DNA of 46,501 nucleotides, taken from Lysobacterales bacterium. Its GTDB lineage: Bacteria; Pseudomonadota; Gammaproteobacteria; Xanthomonadales; SZUA-36. The stretch covers positions 1 through 46,501 of the forward strand of contig JANQPM010000017.1 of NCBI GenBank assembly GCA_028289465.1. Direction: 5' to 3'. Positions 8,582 through 18,017 of this stretch are shown piece after piece; position 1 is the stretch's first letter; each line of letters starts with the position of its first letter. The notes below the pieces were generated by a model that saw only the letters and a program-made list of their open reading frames with translations, made no database searches and was not told where the DNA came from. The position numbers and the translations under genes were made by a program.

Positions 8582-9295
8582 ATGCAGCGACATATCGCAA
8601 TCGTGGAAGACGAGGCGGCCATCCGCCAGAACTATCAGGATGCACTGAGGCATTACAACTATCGAGTCAGCGGTTATGCCGACCGCTATTCCGCATTGCA
8701 GAATTTCCAGCGCCAGATTCCGGACTTGGTCATCATTGATGTCGGGCTGGGTGACGAAGCCGAAGGCGGTTTTACGCTGTGTCGGGAATTGCGCGCGTTG
8801 TCGCGCACCGTGCCGATTATCTTCCTGACTGCCCGGGATTCGGATCTGGATGTGATTTCCGGGCTGCGGCTGGGCGCGGACGACTATCTGACCAAGGACA
8901 TCAGCATTAATCACCTGATCGCACGCGTGGTGGCCCTGTTTCGTCGTGTCGAAGCCTTGTCATCCAATACCAAAGAGGAGGAATGGCGACGCGGCCACCT
9001 GACCGTGCGGCCCTCGCGCATGGAAGTGATCTGGAAGGAGCAATTGGTGCCGTTGACGGTTACGGAGTTCTGGCTGATCCATTCGCTGGTACATCATCCG
9101 GGCCATGTGCGCAGCCGGCAGCAATTGATGGATGACGCCAATGTGCTGGTCGACGGCCAGACCATTACCAGCCATATCAAGCGTATTCGGCGGAAATTCC
9201 AGCAGTTGGACAAGGAATTTGACGAACTGGAAACCGTCTACGGTGCCGGTTATCGCTGGCGTCCGCAGACCGAAACGGAAAGCCATGCATCATAA
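8582..9295 (+). CDS. pdsR: Dedicated sortase system response regulator (PdsR type, OmpR family)
   Basis: A 237-residue two-component regulator. The receiver domain (1-120) has the acidic pair E9/D10, phospho-acceptor D53 (IIDVGLGD), T83 and K105. A winged-helix OmpR-type DNA-binding domain follows (about 140-230) with VYGAGYRW at the end. Its position divergent to a class GN sortase and its target, next to a matching kinase, is the basis for assigning it to the proteobacterial dedicated sortase system rather than a generic OmpR. It probably regulates the sortase operon and itself from the shared gap. Confidence 0.85.
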   Translation: MQRHIAIVEDEAAIRQNYQDALRHYNYRVSGYADRYSALQNFQRQIPDLVIIDVGLGDEAEGGFTLCRELRALSRTVPIIFLTARDSDLDVISGLRLGADDYLTKDISINHLIARVVALFRRVEALSSNTKEEEWRRGHLTVRPSRMEVIWKEQLVPLTVTEFWLIHSLVHHPGHVRSRQQLMDDANVLVDGQTITSHIKRIRRKFQQLDKEFDELETVYGAGYRWRPQTETESHAS

Positions 9296-9319
9296 AAGCC
9301 GCCAGCGCCGAATCTGACC

Positions 9320-11347
9320 GTGACCCTGCGCCAAAAGCTGCTGTTACTGGCCGGAGTGACCTTGCTGCTGCCGGTGTCCGCCTGGCTGCTGCTGCGCGAA
9401 CTGGAAGGGTTTTTACGTGACGGCCATCAGCAATCGCTGCAGGCGACCGCTGAAACCGTCGCCCGATCGGTCTCGCCGCTGCTTGAACCGAAGGAAGCGC
9501 CGGTCGCGCTGTATGCAACACCGCTGACCAACGGTTCAAGCCTTGACGGGTTTTCCGATGACTGGCCGGAAATACAAGCGGATGGCGTTTTGAGGCGCGG
9601 CACCGAAGACGGTGCGCTGTCGTTTGAACTGCAGGCGGGGGCGGCGAATCAGCAAATCTACTTGCTGTTTACTGTCAAAGACCGTTACCCGGTGCGCCGA
9701 AATCTGAATCTGCTGAACCGCGACAGCGGCCAGATCGAGGGCGCAATGGACGGTATTCAGCTCAGCGTCACCGGGCATCGCGGTCTGTTCCAGTTTCTGG
9801 TGACTTCGGCCGGCAGCGGACCGTTGACCCTGCAGGCGGCCGGCAGCCAGGGACAGCAAATTTCCGGTTATTGGCTGGACCGCTCCGACGGCTATCGACT
9901 GGAACTGGCGCTGCCGGCGTTTATGGCCGATCGCGGTCTGTCGTTTCGGCTGGTCGATGCGGACGATCCGGCGGTGCCGATTATCGAGCGCGAAATCAAC
10001 CAGCCGTTTATTCCGCTGGTCGGCCGTGCGGGGCCGGTCCAGGCGCAATTAGAGACCTTGATTGCGGCCGGGCAAAAGGCCTGGGTTGTCGATACGCATC
10101 GCTGGGTCAAGGCGGTCGGCGGCGCCTTGGACGACTTGCCCTCGCCGAATCAGGCGAGCTGGGCGCAACGGCTGTTTCACCGCCTGCTGACGGTCGATCA
10201 GTCACCGGCGCGGTCGGCATTGCCGGACCATTCGTCCCGGCTCGGCGAACCGCTGCTGGGTCCGGCGCTGCAAGGCCGCGCGGCCGGCGCATGGCGGCAG
10301 ATACCCGATACGGCCGCGTTGCTGAATACGGTTGCCGTACCGCTGCTTAAGGAAGGCAGGATTACCGGCGCGCTGTTGCTGGAGGCCCCGAGCGACGGCT
10401 TGCTGCTATTAACCAATCGCGCGCTGATCCGGGTTCTGGCGGTTTCCGTCGCAACGATGCTGGTTCTGGCCCTGGCGCTGTACCTGTTTGCCAGCCGCCT
10501 GTCCGCGCGGGTGTTGCGGCTGAATCGCGCGGTGGCCGATGCGAGTACCGATCCGGCCCAGCCGCAGCCCGAACTGCCGCTGCTGAAAGACCGCGACGAA
10601 CTCGGGCAACTGGCCCGCGGGCATGGGGAGCTGCTGCGCGCGGTGCGGGAATACAACACTTATCTGAAGACCCTGGCCGGCAAGCTCTCCCATGAGCTTA
10701 AAACACCGTTGGTCATCGTCCAGTCTTCGCTGGAGAATCTGGAGCGCGAACACGGCCAGCTCGATGCGGCGCCGGGAGGGGTTTACCTGAAGCGGGCGCA
10801 GGAAGGCAGTTCGCGGCTGGCCGGCATTCTTCGAGCGATGGGCGATGCGAGCCGGCTGGAGCAGGCAATCGCTTCGATGGAGCGCGAGCGCTTCGATCTG
10901 GTCAGTGTCGTGACCCAGGCGGCCAATGCGTACCGGCAGGCATTCGCCAATCGCCGCATCACGACCGATATTGCCGAACCGCCCATGCTGATCGACGGCG
11001 CGCCCGAGTTGATCTCCCAGTTGCTGGACAAACTGGTCGACAACGCGGTCAGTTTTACCGGTCCGGACGATACCATCACCATTGCGCTGAGGCCGCACAA
11101 CGACTGGGCCTGGCTGTCGGTAGCCAACAGCGGTTCGCGTCTGCCGCAGACCATGCAGGGGCAATTGTTCGAATCCCTGGTCACGGTTCGTGACAGTAAA
11201 GGCGAGCAGCCCCATCTGGGGCTTGGCCTGTACCTGGTGAAATTGATTGCCGATGCTCATGACGGCAAGGTATCGGCGTACAATCGGGAAAATGACGGCG
11301 GCGTTGAATTCAGGGTTGGTATACCGTTGCAGAAGACTTCACAATAG
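9320..11347 (+). CDS. pdsS: Dedicated sortase system sensor histidine kinase (PdsS type)
   Basis: A 675-residue inner-membrane kinase starting at GTG, 24 bp after pdsR. A first transmembrane helix (about 7-25) is followed by a very large periplasmic domain (about 30-368), a second helix (about 370-392), a HAMP-like linker, the H box KLSHELKTPL with H458, an N box with N575 (LVDNAVSF) and a GLGLYLVK G box. The big periplasmic region with a carbohydrate-binding-like beta-rich section (about 70-225) is characteristic of this kinase family and may sense the envelope state. It should phosphorylate the upstream regulator. Confidence 0.85.
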   Translation: MTLRQKLLLLAGVTLLLPVSAWLLLRELEGFLRDGHQQSLQATAETVARSVSPLLEPKEAPVALYATPLTNGSSLDGFSDDWPEIQADGVLRRGTEDGALSFELQAGAANQQIYLLFTVKDRYPVRRNLNLLNRDSGQIEGAMDGIQLSVTGHRGLFQFLVTSAGSGPLTLQAAGSQGQQISGYWLDRSDGYRLELALPAFMADRGLSFRLVDADDPAVPIIEREINQPFIPLVGRAGPVQAQLETLIAAGQKAWVVDTHRWVKAVGGALDDLPSPNQASWAQRLFHRLLTVDQSPARSALPDHSSRLGEPLLGPALQGRAAGAWRQIPDTAALLNTVAVPLLKEGRITGALLLEAPSDGLLLLTNRALIRVLAVSVATMLVLALALYLFASRLSARVLRLNRAVADASTDPAQPQPELPLLKDRDELGQLARGHGELLRAVREYNTYLKTLAGKLSHELKTPLVIVQSSLENLEREHGQLDAAPGGVYLKRAQEGSSRLAGILRAMGDASRLEQAIASMERERFDLVSVVTQAANAYRQAFANRRITTDIAEPPMLIDGAPELISQLLDKLVDNAVSFTGPDDTITIALRPHNDWAWLSVANSGSRLPQTMQGQLFESLVTVRDSKGEQPHLGLGLYLVKLIADAHDGKVSAYNRENDGGVEFRVGIPLQKTSQ

Positions 11348-11387
11348 CGCTTTGTCCGGATCGGTTTTGGTCCAGGCTGCAAGTTTG

Positions 11388-11495
11388 CCCATGGTTGTCA
11401 ATTAGCCCTGGGTTGTCAGTTAACCCAGAATTTTCAGTTGACCCGGGGTTTTCAGCTAACCTGGTATTGTCAATTAATCTGAATCGTCAGTTGCC
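11388..11495 (+). repeat. 18-bp tandem repeat array upstream of the aquaporin gene
   Basis: Five consecutive 18-bp units and a sixth, 1 bp shorter and degenerate, end right before the aquaporin ATG. The rough consensus is CCCNGGGTTGTCAGTTAA; the TTGTCA/TTTTCA core and TTA end are best conserved. The units are contiguous, without spacers, so this is not a CRISPR. Because 18 is divisible by 3 the array keeps an open frame of six-residue repeats in phase with the aquaporin, but there is no ATG in it. It may be a set of regulator sites or a translational element. Confidence 0.75.
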
Positions 11496-11496
11496 T

Positions 11497-12180
11497 ATGA
11501 AACGCTCCAAAACGCTGCAGAATTTTCTGGCCGAAGCGATCGGTACCTTTGCGCTGGTGTTCGTCGGCTGCGGTGCGATTGTCAGCGACAGCCAGGGCGG
11601 GTCGCTGGGATTGATCGGCATCTGCGTGGCCTTCGGGCTGGTTGTTGCGGCGATGATTTATTCGCTGGGAAACGTCTCGGGTGCGCATATCAACCCGGCT
11701 GTCAGCATCGCGTTCTGGATCGCCAGACAGTTGCCGGCGACGCAGCTCCCGGTTTATATCAGCGCTCAGTTAATCGGTGCACTGGCCGCAGCGGGTCTGT
11801 TGTTATGGCTGTTCCCGGGCGCCGAGCAGCTCGGCAGCACTCACCCGGCCGGTAGCTGGAGCCAGTCGTTTTTGCTGGAAATCGCGATGACCTTCTTGTT
11901 GATGTTCATTATCCTGAACCTGTCCACCGGCCATCGGAATAAACGTCTGATGGCCGGTCTTGTCATCGGCGCAACGATCACCGTGCTGGCGTTGTTCGGC
12001 GGGCCGGTCAGCGGCGCGTCCCTGAATCCGGCACGGTCCATCGCGCCTGCGCTGGTCGAGGTGAATCTGGTGGATTTGTGGATCTACCTGACAGCGCCGG
12101 TCATCGGCGCCGTGCTGGCCGTCCCGTGTTGCCGCTGGGTACAGGGTTCACCCTGCTGTACAGAGGCTGGCTGTGACTGA
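11497..12180 (+). CDS. Aquaporin/MIP channel, likely metalloid-permeable (AqpS-like)
   Basis: A 227-residue major intrinsic protein with six membrane helices and both NPA boxes (HINPAVS at 64-70, SLNPARS near the end). Compared by eye with E. coli AqpZ, the selectivity-filter His and Thr positions are both Ala here while the Arg after the second NPA is kept, suggesting a wider, less water-specific pore. The arsenate reductase gene overlaps its end by 8 bp, the arrangement of aqpS-arsC operons, where the channel lets arsenite leave the cell. The start is the ATG at 11497; a longer frame with a TTG start would only add the tandem repeat. Confidence 0.82.
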   Translation: MKRSKTLQNFLAEAIGTFALVFVGCGAIVSDSQGGSLGLIGICVAFGLVVAAMIYSLGNVSGAHINPAVSIAFWIARQLPATQLPVYISAQLIGALAAAGLLLWLFPGAEQLGSTHPAGSWSQSFLLEIAMTFLLMFIILNLSTGHRNKRLMAGLVIGATITVLALFGGPVSGASLNPARSIAPALVEVNLVDLWIYLTAPVIGAVLAVPCCRWVQGSPCCTEAGCD

Positions 12181-12610
12181 TCGAGTATCGATACTGTTTT
12201 TATGTACCGGCAATTCCTGCCGCAGCCAGATGGCCGAAGCCTGGGTCCGTGCGCTTAACGACGATAACGTTCGGGTTGCGTCCGCCGGTATTGAAACGCA
12301 CGGTATGAATCCGTATGCCGTTCGTGCGATGGCTGAATGCGGCATCGATATGTCGAAGCACTACTCGAAGAGCGTGGACCGGCTGGCACACGCCGATTTC
12401 GACTATGTGGTGACCGTGTGCGGCCATGCAAACGAGACCTGCCCGGTATTTCCGGCAAAGGTGCGTGTGATTCATCACGGTTTTGACGACCCGCCGAAGC
12501 TGGCCGAAGGGCTGACCGATGACGACGCGATCATGGATTGCTACCGGCGCGTTCGCGACCAGATTCGGGGCTTTGTCGATACCTTGCCCGCGCGGTTGGC
12601 GCAGGCTTGA
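12173..12610 (+). CDS. arsC: Arsenate reductase, thioredoxin-coupled LMW-phosphatase type
   Basis: A cytosolic 145-residue enzyme reducing arsenate to arsenite. The P-loop CTGNSCRS (C11, R17) and the redox pair C83/C90 (VCGHANETC) correspond to the C10/C82/C89 triad of the pI258-type ArsC family. The GTG start at 12173 overlaps the aquaporin stop, indicating translational coupling. No arsR regulator or dedicated efflux pump is visible nearby, so arsenite may leave through the channel. Plain low-molecular-weight tyrosine phosphatase activity is less likely because of the extra cysteines. Confidence 0.9.
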   Translation: MTDRVSILFLCTGNSCRSQMAEAWVRALNDDNVRVASAGIETHGMNPYAVRAMAECGIDMSKHYSKSVDRLAHADFDYVVTVCGHANETCPVFPAKVRVIHHGFDDPPKLAEGLTDDDAIMDCYRRVRDQIRGFVDTLPARLAQA

Positions 12611-12733
12611 CGGCAACGCGGTACGGCGCATTCGAGCAATAACCTGTTAATTTGCAACAAACCCGATAGAATTCGTCTTTTTATCTCCCCGTATACCGTG
12701 GCAAAGTGACCGGTGCGGGGTCGGGACAGAGAT

Positions 12734-14206
12734 GTGGACCAGAACAGTTTTAACGAACTCGCAGCATCAGGCTACAACCGGATTCCGGTTTGGCGCGCGG
12801 TGCTGGCCGATCTGGACACCCCGCTGTCGGTTTATCTGAAACTGGCCGACGGTCCCGATGCTTATCTGTTCGAGTCGGTGGAAGGCGGCGAGACCTGGGG
12901 TCGTTATTCGTTTATCGGTTTACCCTGTGCGAAGCGCATTGAAGTCCGCGGGCAGGAAGTCACTGTCTACCGGCACGGCCGCATCGCAGAGCAGATCAGC
13001 ACACCCGATCCGTTGCAGTGGATCGCCGAACGGAAGCAGCGCTACCGTGCGCCGGAGCTGGCTGATTTACCGCCGTTTACCGGCGGCCTGGTCGGTTATT
13101 TCGGGTATGAGACCGTTCAATACCTGGAGCCGCGTCTGGCCACTGGCGACAAGCACGATCAGCTCGATACGCCGGATATCGTGCTGCTGGAGTCGATGCA
13201 GGTCGCGGTATTCGATAATCTGGCCGGGCGTCTGTATCTGATCGTCAACGCCGATCCGGCCGAGGCGGATGCGTGGGAGAAAGCCCAGCGCCGTCTGGAT
13301 CAACTGACCCACCGGCTGCGCTGCGGCAGCCCGGGATATAACGATGTCGTGACCGGTGGCGGTCTGGACGAATCCGATTTCCGGTTCGTCTTCAACCGGT
13401 CGGACTTTATCGCCGCGGTGGAACGATCCAAAGAACTGATTTTCGCCGGCGATATTTTCCAGGTGGTGCTGTCCCAGCGCATGTCGGTACCGTTCAATGC
13501 ACGGCCGTTGGATGTTTACCGTGCGCTGCGCGCATTAAACCCGTCACCGTATATGTATTTTCTGCATCTGGGCGCGACCCAGATCGTCGGGTCGTCGCCC
13601 GAAGTGCTGATTCGTGTGCAGGACGGTGAGGCGGTGCTGCGGCCGATTGCCGGAACCCGGCCGCGCGGCGGCGATGCGGAACAGGATGCGGCGCTGGCCC
13701 GCGAGCTGATTAACGACCCGAAGGAGCGCGCCGAGCACTTGATGCTGATCGACCTGGGCCGCAACGATATCGGCCGCGTCTGCGAGACCGGTTCGGTCGA
13801 ACTAACCGACCATATGGTGATCGAACGCTACTCGCATGTCATGCATATTGTCAGCCAGGTCAAAGGCCGGTTGCGCGAAGGCCTGGGCGCAATGGATGCC
13901 ATTCGGGCCGCGTTTCCGGCCGGCACGCTATCCGGCGCGCCGAAAATCCGCGCAATGGAAATTATTAATGACCTGGAGCCGGTCAAACGCAATATCTACG
14001 CCGGCGCGGTTGGCTACATCAACTGGCACGACAATGCCGACCTGGCGATTGCCATTCGCACCGCGGTGATCAAAGACGGCCAGCTCCATGTGCAGGCCGG
14101 GGCCGGTATCGTGGCCGATTCCGATCCGCAAAAGGAATGGGACGAGACCATGAACAAGGGCCGGGCGCTGATCAGTGCAGTCAGCAGCGCGTCGAAAGGA
14201 CTATAA
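12734..14206 (+). CDS. trpE: Anthranilate synthase component I
   Basis: It makes anthranilate from chorismate with ammonia supplied by TrpG, the first step of tryptophan synthesis. From the GTG at 12734 it is 490 residues, beginning [20 protein letters not shown] as in close family members; a further in-frame GTG at 12713 is possible but adds only seven basic residues. Family signatures include [39 protein letters not shown] and [12 protein letters not shown]. It leads a tight trpEGDC cluster. No trp leader peptide with tandem Trp codons is obvious in the upstream gap (12611-12733). Confidence 0.96.
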   Translation: MDQNSFNELAASGYNRIPVWRAVLADLDTPLSVYLKLADGPDAYLFESVEGGETWGRYSFIGLPCAKRIEVRGQEVTVYRHGRIAEQISTPDPLQWIAERKQRYRAPELADLPPFTGGLVGYFGYETVQYLEPRLATGDKHDQLDTPDIVLLESMQVAVFDNLAGRLYLIVNADPAEADAWEKAQRRLDQLTHRLRCGSPGYNDVVTGGGLDESDFRFVFNRSDFIAAVERSKELIFAGDIFQVVLSQRMSVPFNARPLDVYRALRALNPSPYMYFLHLGATQIVGSSPEVLIRVQDGEAVLRPIAGTRPRGGDAEQDAALARELINDPKERAEHLMLIDLGRNDIGRVCETGSVELTDHMVIERYSHVMHIVSQVKGRLREGLGAMDAIRAAFPAGTLSGAPKIRAMEIINDLEPVKRNIYAGAVGYINWHDNADLAIAIRTAVIKDGQLHVQAGAGIVADSDPQKEWDETMNKGRALISAVSSASKGL

Positions 14207-14216
14207 GGCACCGTCT

Positions 14217-14804
14217 ATGCTGCTGATGATCGACAATTACGATTCGTTTACCTACAACCTGGTGCAGTATCTGGGCGAACTGGGTGCCGAAGTGGCCGTG
14301 CACCGCAACGACCAGATCACGGTCGATGAAATCCGTGCGCTGCGGCCCGAGCATATCGTGATTTCCCCGGGCCCGTGCACGCCGAATGAGGCCGGTATCT
14401 CGCTGGAAGTGGTCAGTGAACTGGCCGGGGAGGTGCCGATACTCGGCGTATGCCTGGGCCACCAGGCTATCGGTCAGGCATTCGGCGGCAAAGTGGTGCG
14501 CGCACGGCAGGTCATGCACGGCAAGACCTCGCTGATGCACCACGACGGCAACGGGGTGTTCGAGGGCCTGGAAAACCCGTTTGAAGCCACCCGCTACCAT
14601 TCGCTGATCTTGGAGCAGGCGTCGATGCCCGATTGCCTGCAAGTCACGGCGTGGACCCGCCGCGAGGACGGCAGCAATGACGAGATCATGGGGCTGCGGC
14701 ACAAAACGCTGGCGCTGGAAGGCGTGCAGTTTCACCCCGAGTCGATATTGACCCATTGCGGCCATGAGCTGCTGCGTAATTTTCTTAAGAAGAAGCCGGG
14801 TTGA
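14217..14804 (+). CDS. trpG: Anthranilate synthase component II (glutamine amidotransferase)
   Basis: The 195-residue class I glutamine amidotransferase subunit feeding ammonia to TrpE; such subunits can be shared with p-aminobenzoate synthase. Visible motifs are [11 protein letters not shown] at the start, the oxyanion loop [11 protein letters not shown], the nucleophile Cys in [10 protein letters not shown] and the His-Glu pair in VQFHPESI. It starts 10 bp after trpE; its stop overlaps the trpD ATG by 1 bp. Confidence 0.95.
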   Translation: MLLMIDNYDSFTYNLVQYLGELGAEVAVHRNDQITVDEIRALRPEHIVISPGPCTPNEAGISLEVVSELAGEVPILGVCLGHQAIGQAFGGKVVRARQVMHGKTSLMHHDGNGVFEGLENPFEATRYHSLILEQASMPDCLQVTAWTRREDGSNDEIMGLRHKTLALEGVQFHPESILTHCGHELLRNFLKKKPG

Positions 14805-15844
14805 TGGATATCAGGCAGGCACTGGACCGGCTGGCCGCGTCGCGTCATCTGAGCGAGGCTGAAATGGGCGCGGTTATGCGCCAGATCATGTCCGGTGAGG
14901 CGCATGATGCGCAGATCGGTGCGTTTTTGCTGGCGCTGCGCGTTAAAGGCGAGACCATAGATGAGATCACCGGTGCGGTGCGCGTAATGCGTGAAATGGC
15001 CAGCGGCGTTGCGGTCAGCGGCGACCATTTGGTCGATATCGTCGGTACCGGCGGTGACGGCGCCAATTTATTCAATGTTTCCACCGCAAGCTGCTTTGTT
15101 GTCGCCGCCGCCGGCGGCCAGGTCGCAAAGCACGGCAATCGAGCGGTCTCCAGCAAATCCGGCAGTGCAGACGTACTGGAATCCGCCGGTATCCGCCTGG
15201 ACCTGAATCCGGATCAGGTTGCCCGCTGCGTTCGCGAAACCGGCGTCGGCTTTATGTTTGCCCCGGTGCATCACAGCGCGATGAAGCATGTGATCGGCGC
15301 GCGCCGTGCGCTGGGCCTCAGAACCGTTTTCAATATTCTCGGGCCGATGACCAACCCCGCCGGCGTCAGTCGCCAGTTGATCGGCGTCTACGAACGCCGG
15401 CTTTGCCGGCCGATGGTCGAGGTATTGCAGCGCCTCGGCGCCGAGCATGTGATGGTTGTGCACGCCGATGACGGCCTGGACGAAATCAGCCTGGCTGCAG
15501 CGACTCATGTCGTCGAGGCCAAGGCCGGACATATCCGCGAATTTCAGATTTCACCCGAGGACTTCTCGCTGGACCGTGCCGACCTGGAACCGCTCAGCGT
15601 ACAGGATGCAGCGCAGTCGCTGGCGTTGATTCGGCTCGCGCTGACCGGCGACGGTTCGGACCGCGCGCGCCGGGCAGCCGATGTGATTGCGTTAAACGCC
15701 GGTGCAGCGCTTTATGTGGCCGGCCTGGAAGCCACGCTGGCCGCCGGCGTTGAACGTGCCGGTGCCGTCATTGCGGACGGCAGTGCGTGGCAGCGCTTGC
15801 AGCAGTTGGCCGCGTTAAGCCAGTCTTTTCGGGCCGATGGCTGA
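14804..15844 (+). CDS. trpD: Anthranilate phosphoribosyltransferase
   Basis: It transfers phosphoribose from PRPP to anthranilate. The 346-residue protein has the PRPP loop [14 protein letters not shown], the [18 protein letters not shown] block and a GPMTNPAG motif. I use the ATG at 14804, which overlaps the trpG stop, instead of the adjacent in-frame TTG at 14801. The 3' end overlaps trpC by 8 bp. Confidence 0.96.
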   Translation: MDIRQALDRLAASRHLSEAEMGAVMRQIMSGEAHDAQIGAFLLALRVKGETIDEITGAVRVMREMASGVAVSGDHLVDIVGTGGDGANLFNVSTASCFVVAAAGGQVAKHGNRAVSSKSGSADVLESAGIRLDLNPDQVARCVRETGVGFMFAPVHHSAMKHVIGARRALGLRTVFNILGPMTNPAGVSRQLIGVYERRLCRPMVEVLQRLGAEHVMVVHADDGLDEISLAAATHVVEAKAGHIREFQISPEDFSLDRADLEPLSVQDAAQSLALIRLALTGDGSDRARRAADVIALNAGAALYVAGLEATLAAGVERAGAVIADGSAWQRLQQLAALSQSFRADG

Positions 15845-16637
15845 ACTGCCGTCGATACTGAAGAAAATCCTGGCCACCAAGGCCGGCGAGGTTCGGCAGC
15901 GTGCGCAGGCCAGACCGCTTGCCGAATTGTCTGCGATGGCGGCGGATTTACCGGATACCCGGGGTTTCTGCCGCGCGCTGGCCGATAGCGCCCGCCGGGG
16001 CGTTGCGGTTATTGCGGAAGTGAAAAAGGCTTCCCCCAGCGCCGGTGTGATTCGGCCGGATTTCGATCCGCCGGCGATTGCCCGGAGTTATGCTCAGGCC
16101 GGTGCGACCTGCCTTTCGGTACTGACCGACGAACGGTATTTTCACGGCCATGACACTTACCTGCAAGCCGCTCGTGCGGCCTGCGAGTTGCCGGTGCTGC
16201 GCAAGGATTTCACCATCGACGCCTGGCAGGTCTACGAGGCACGTACCCTCGGTGCGGATGCAATCCTGCTAATCGTTGCGGCGCTGGGCGATGCCGCGCT
16301 GTTCGAATTGTCGACGCTGGCACTGGAGCTGGGGATGGACGTTCTGGTCGAGGTGCACAATCAAACGGAACTGGAGCGCGCGCTGCAAACGGCATCGCCG
16401 TTGATCGGCATCAATAACCGCGACCTGCACAGCTTCAGCACCGATCTGGCAACTACCGAAGAGCTGGTCATGCGAATACCGCAGGACCGGCTGGTCGTCA
16501 CCGAGAGCGGGATTCACACTCGGGACGATGTCCGCCGCATGCAGGCGGCCGGAGTCGGCGCTTTTCTGGTTGGCGAAGCCTTTATGCGTGAAGACGATCC
16601 GGGTTCAGCCTTGCGGCGGCTTTTTCCCGGTCATTGA
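15837..16637 (+). CDS. trpC: Indole-3-glycerol phosphate synthase
   Basis: It cyclises CdRP to indole-3-glycerol phosphate. The 266-residue TIM barrel shows [19 protein letters not shown] (catalytic Lys), [25 protein letters not shown] and [12 protein letters not shown]. It is monofunctional: no TrpF domain is fused. It overlaps trpD, closing the trpEGDC block; trpF, trpB and trpA are not in the window. speD follows after 51 bp. Confidence 0.96.
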   Translation: MAELPSILKKILATKAGEVRQRAQARPLAELSAMAADLPDTRGFCRALADSARRGVAVIAEVKKASPSAGVIRPDFDPPAIARSYAQAGATCLSVLTDERYFHGHDTYLQAARAACELPVLRKDFTIDAWQVYEARTLGADAILLIVAALGDAALFELSTLALELGMDVLVEVHNQTELERALQTASPLIGINNRDLHSFSTDLATTEELVMRIPQDRLVVTESGIHTRDDVRRMQAAGVGAFLVGEAFMREDDPGSALRRLFPGH

Positions 16638-16688
16638 GCGAAGCATGGTCTTTGCACACACTAAGCGCGTTGAATAAGGATCGTGCCG

Positions 16689-17489
16689 GTGTCCAAGCAC
16701 AAGAAACTCAAGCTGCACGGTTTTAATAATCTGACCAAGTCGCTGAGCTTCAATATCTACGATATCTGCTATGCCGAAGCACCCGCGGAAAGGCGGCGCT
16801 ATCTCGACTATATCGACGAGGAATACAACGCCGAGCGGCTGACCAATATTTTGACCGACGTTGCGCACATCATCGGCGCCAATATTCTGAATGTCGCCCG
16901 GCAGGACTACCAACCGCAGGGTGCCAGCGTCACGATGCTGATCGCCGAGGAACCGACCGCCCAGGCCGACGGCATGGAGCGTGCGAAACCGGGACCGCTG
17001 CCGGAGACCGTGCTGGCCCATCTGGACAAAAGCCATATTACCGTGCACACCTACCCGGAATCTCATCCGCATAACGGCATCTGCACCTTTCGTGTCGATA
17101 TCGACGTTTCCACCTGCGGCGTGATCTCACCGTTAAAGGCGCTGAACTATCTGATTCACAGTTTCGATTCCGACGTGGTCGTGCTGGATTACCGGGTGCG
17201 CGGCTTTACCCGCAATGTACGCGGCCGCAAGCACTTTATCGACCACCGAATCGAATCTATTCAGGATTTTCTATCCAGGGACACGCGCCATGCCTATCAG
17301 ATGGTGGACGTCAACGTGTACCAGGAAAACATGTTTCATACCAAGATGCTGCGAAAGGACTTCGATTTGCAGCAGTATCTGTTTGGCCGTTCGGCAGAAG
17401 AGCTGGCCGGCCGCGACCGCCGGCGCGTCGAGCGGCATTTGAAACGGGAAATGCAGGAATTGTTCTACGGCCGCAACATGTCGGGCTGA
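16689..17489 (+). CDS. speD: S-adenosylmethionine decarboxylase proenzyme, E. coli type
   Basis: It provides decarboxylated AdoMet for spermidine synthesis. The 266-residue proenzyme closely follows E. coli SpeD from [17 protein letters not shown] to FYGRNM. Self-cleavage between K114 and S115 ([15 protein letters not shown]) would create the pyruvoyl cofactor. Of two in-frame GTG codons, 16689 is chosen because AAGGA lies 8 bp upstream; 16683 would leave only 2 bp. A repeat-rich spacer of 528 bp follows. Confidence 0.94.
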   Translation: MSKHKKLKLHGFNNLTKSLSFNIYDICYAEAPAERRRYLDYIDEEYNAERLTNILTDVAHIIGANILNVARQDYQPQGASVTMLIAEEPTAQADGMERAKPGPLPETVLAHLDKSHITVHTYPESHPHNGICTFRVDIDVSTCGVISPLKALNYLIHSFDSDVVVLDYRVRGFTRNVRGRKHFIDHRIESIQDFLSRDTRHAYQMVDVNVYQENMFHTKMLRKDFDLQQYLFGRSAEELAGRDRRRVERHLKREMQELFYGRNMSG

Positions 17490-17538
17490 AAAGGAGTCTC
17501 GCGCCCGCTTCTTTCGTAGCGTAGGTGGAGTCAGATGG

Positions 17539-17719
17539 GCGGTTTCACGATAGTGAAGAAGCCTTCTGGCGAAACCGTTAAGCGCGTGCAGGCTAAGCCA
17601 GACGTGCTTAACGGTGCCTGCTGGCCGGCTTCTTTGCCGTTGGCAAAACCGCCAGCCAAGTCACCTGCACTGCGATTTCGCGATAGCGAAGCCTTCTGGC
17701 GCAGCCGTTAAGCGCGTGT
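17539..17719. repeat. Imperfect direct repeat pair with long hairpin
   Basis: Two related units at about 17539-17590 and 17672-17719 share a hairpin (TTCAC or TTCGC, loop GATA, then its complement), GCCTTCTGGCG and CCGTTAAGCGCGTG. After the first unit GTTAAGCGCGT (17577-17587) can pair with ACGTGCTTAAC (17602-17612), an 11-bp stem with one wobble. No coding sequence is supported here. The block adjoins dispersed repeat copy 2 and may be part of the same element. Confidence 0.6.
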
Positions 17720-17729
17720 GGACGAAAAC

Positions 17730-17955
17730 CGCAACCGCACACCCTAACGGCTTCCCAGTCTAGCTTCTTTCCTTCGAAACCGCCAGACTGTGCAGCCGGG
17801 GCTACAGCGTACAACTAACGCGCGACCCCTCTGGTGCCGCTCGCGTTGCTCGCTCACCCAACCGGGAGAGCAAGCCTAGAGAAGCTTGGCGGTTTGCGCA
17901 GCGCGCAAGAAGCCATGCTTCACGGCGCCCGCTCCGGCGGGTCGCCTGCGGCTCC
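17730..17955. repeat. Dispersed repeat, copy 2
   Basis: It matches positions 1-162 nearly base for base from CGCAACCGCAC to the final GGCTCC, but has about 60 extra bases near 17863-17925 that include a TTTGCGC/GCGCAAG hairpin. It fills the speD-ABC transporter gap (17490-18017), which otherwise holds the direct repeats and no gene. Confidence 0.75.
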
Positions 17956-18017
17956 AAGTGGTCTAGGTACCGCCTCGCTCCTGGCTTCGGGCGTGCGTCG
18001 ATAAGGATTCCAACGAT

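Noticed and set aside
10409-11260. Long antisense open frame inside the sensor kinase gene
   Set aside because: It is a shadow of a GC-rich coding region, with no ribosome site or recognisable domain.
11388-11495. CRISPR array
   Set aside because: The units are contiguous with no spacers and are too short; no cas genes are present.
11395-11496. TTG-initiated N-terminal extension of the aquaporin with six-residue repeats
   Set aside because: It is merely the translation of the 18-bp tandem array; the MIP family starts at the ATG at 11497. Kept only as a note in the repeat entry.
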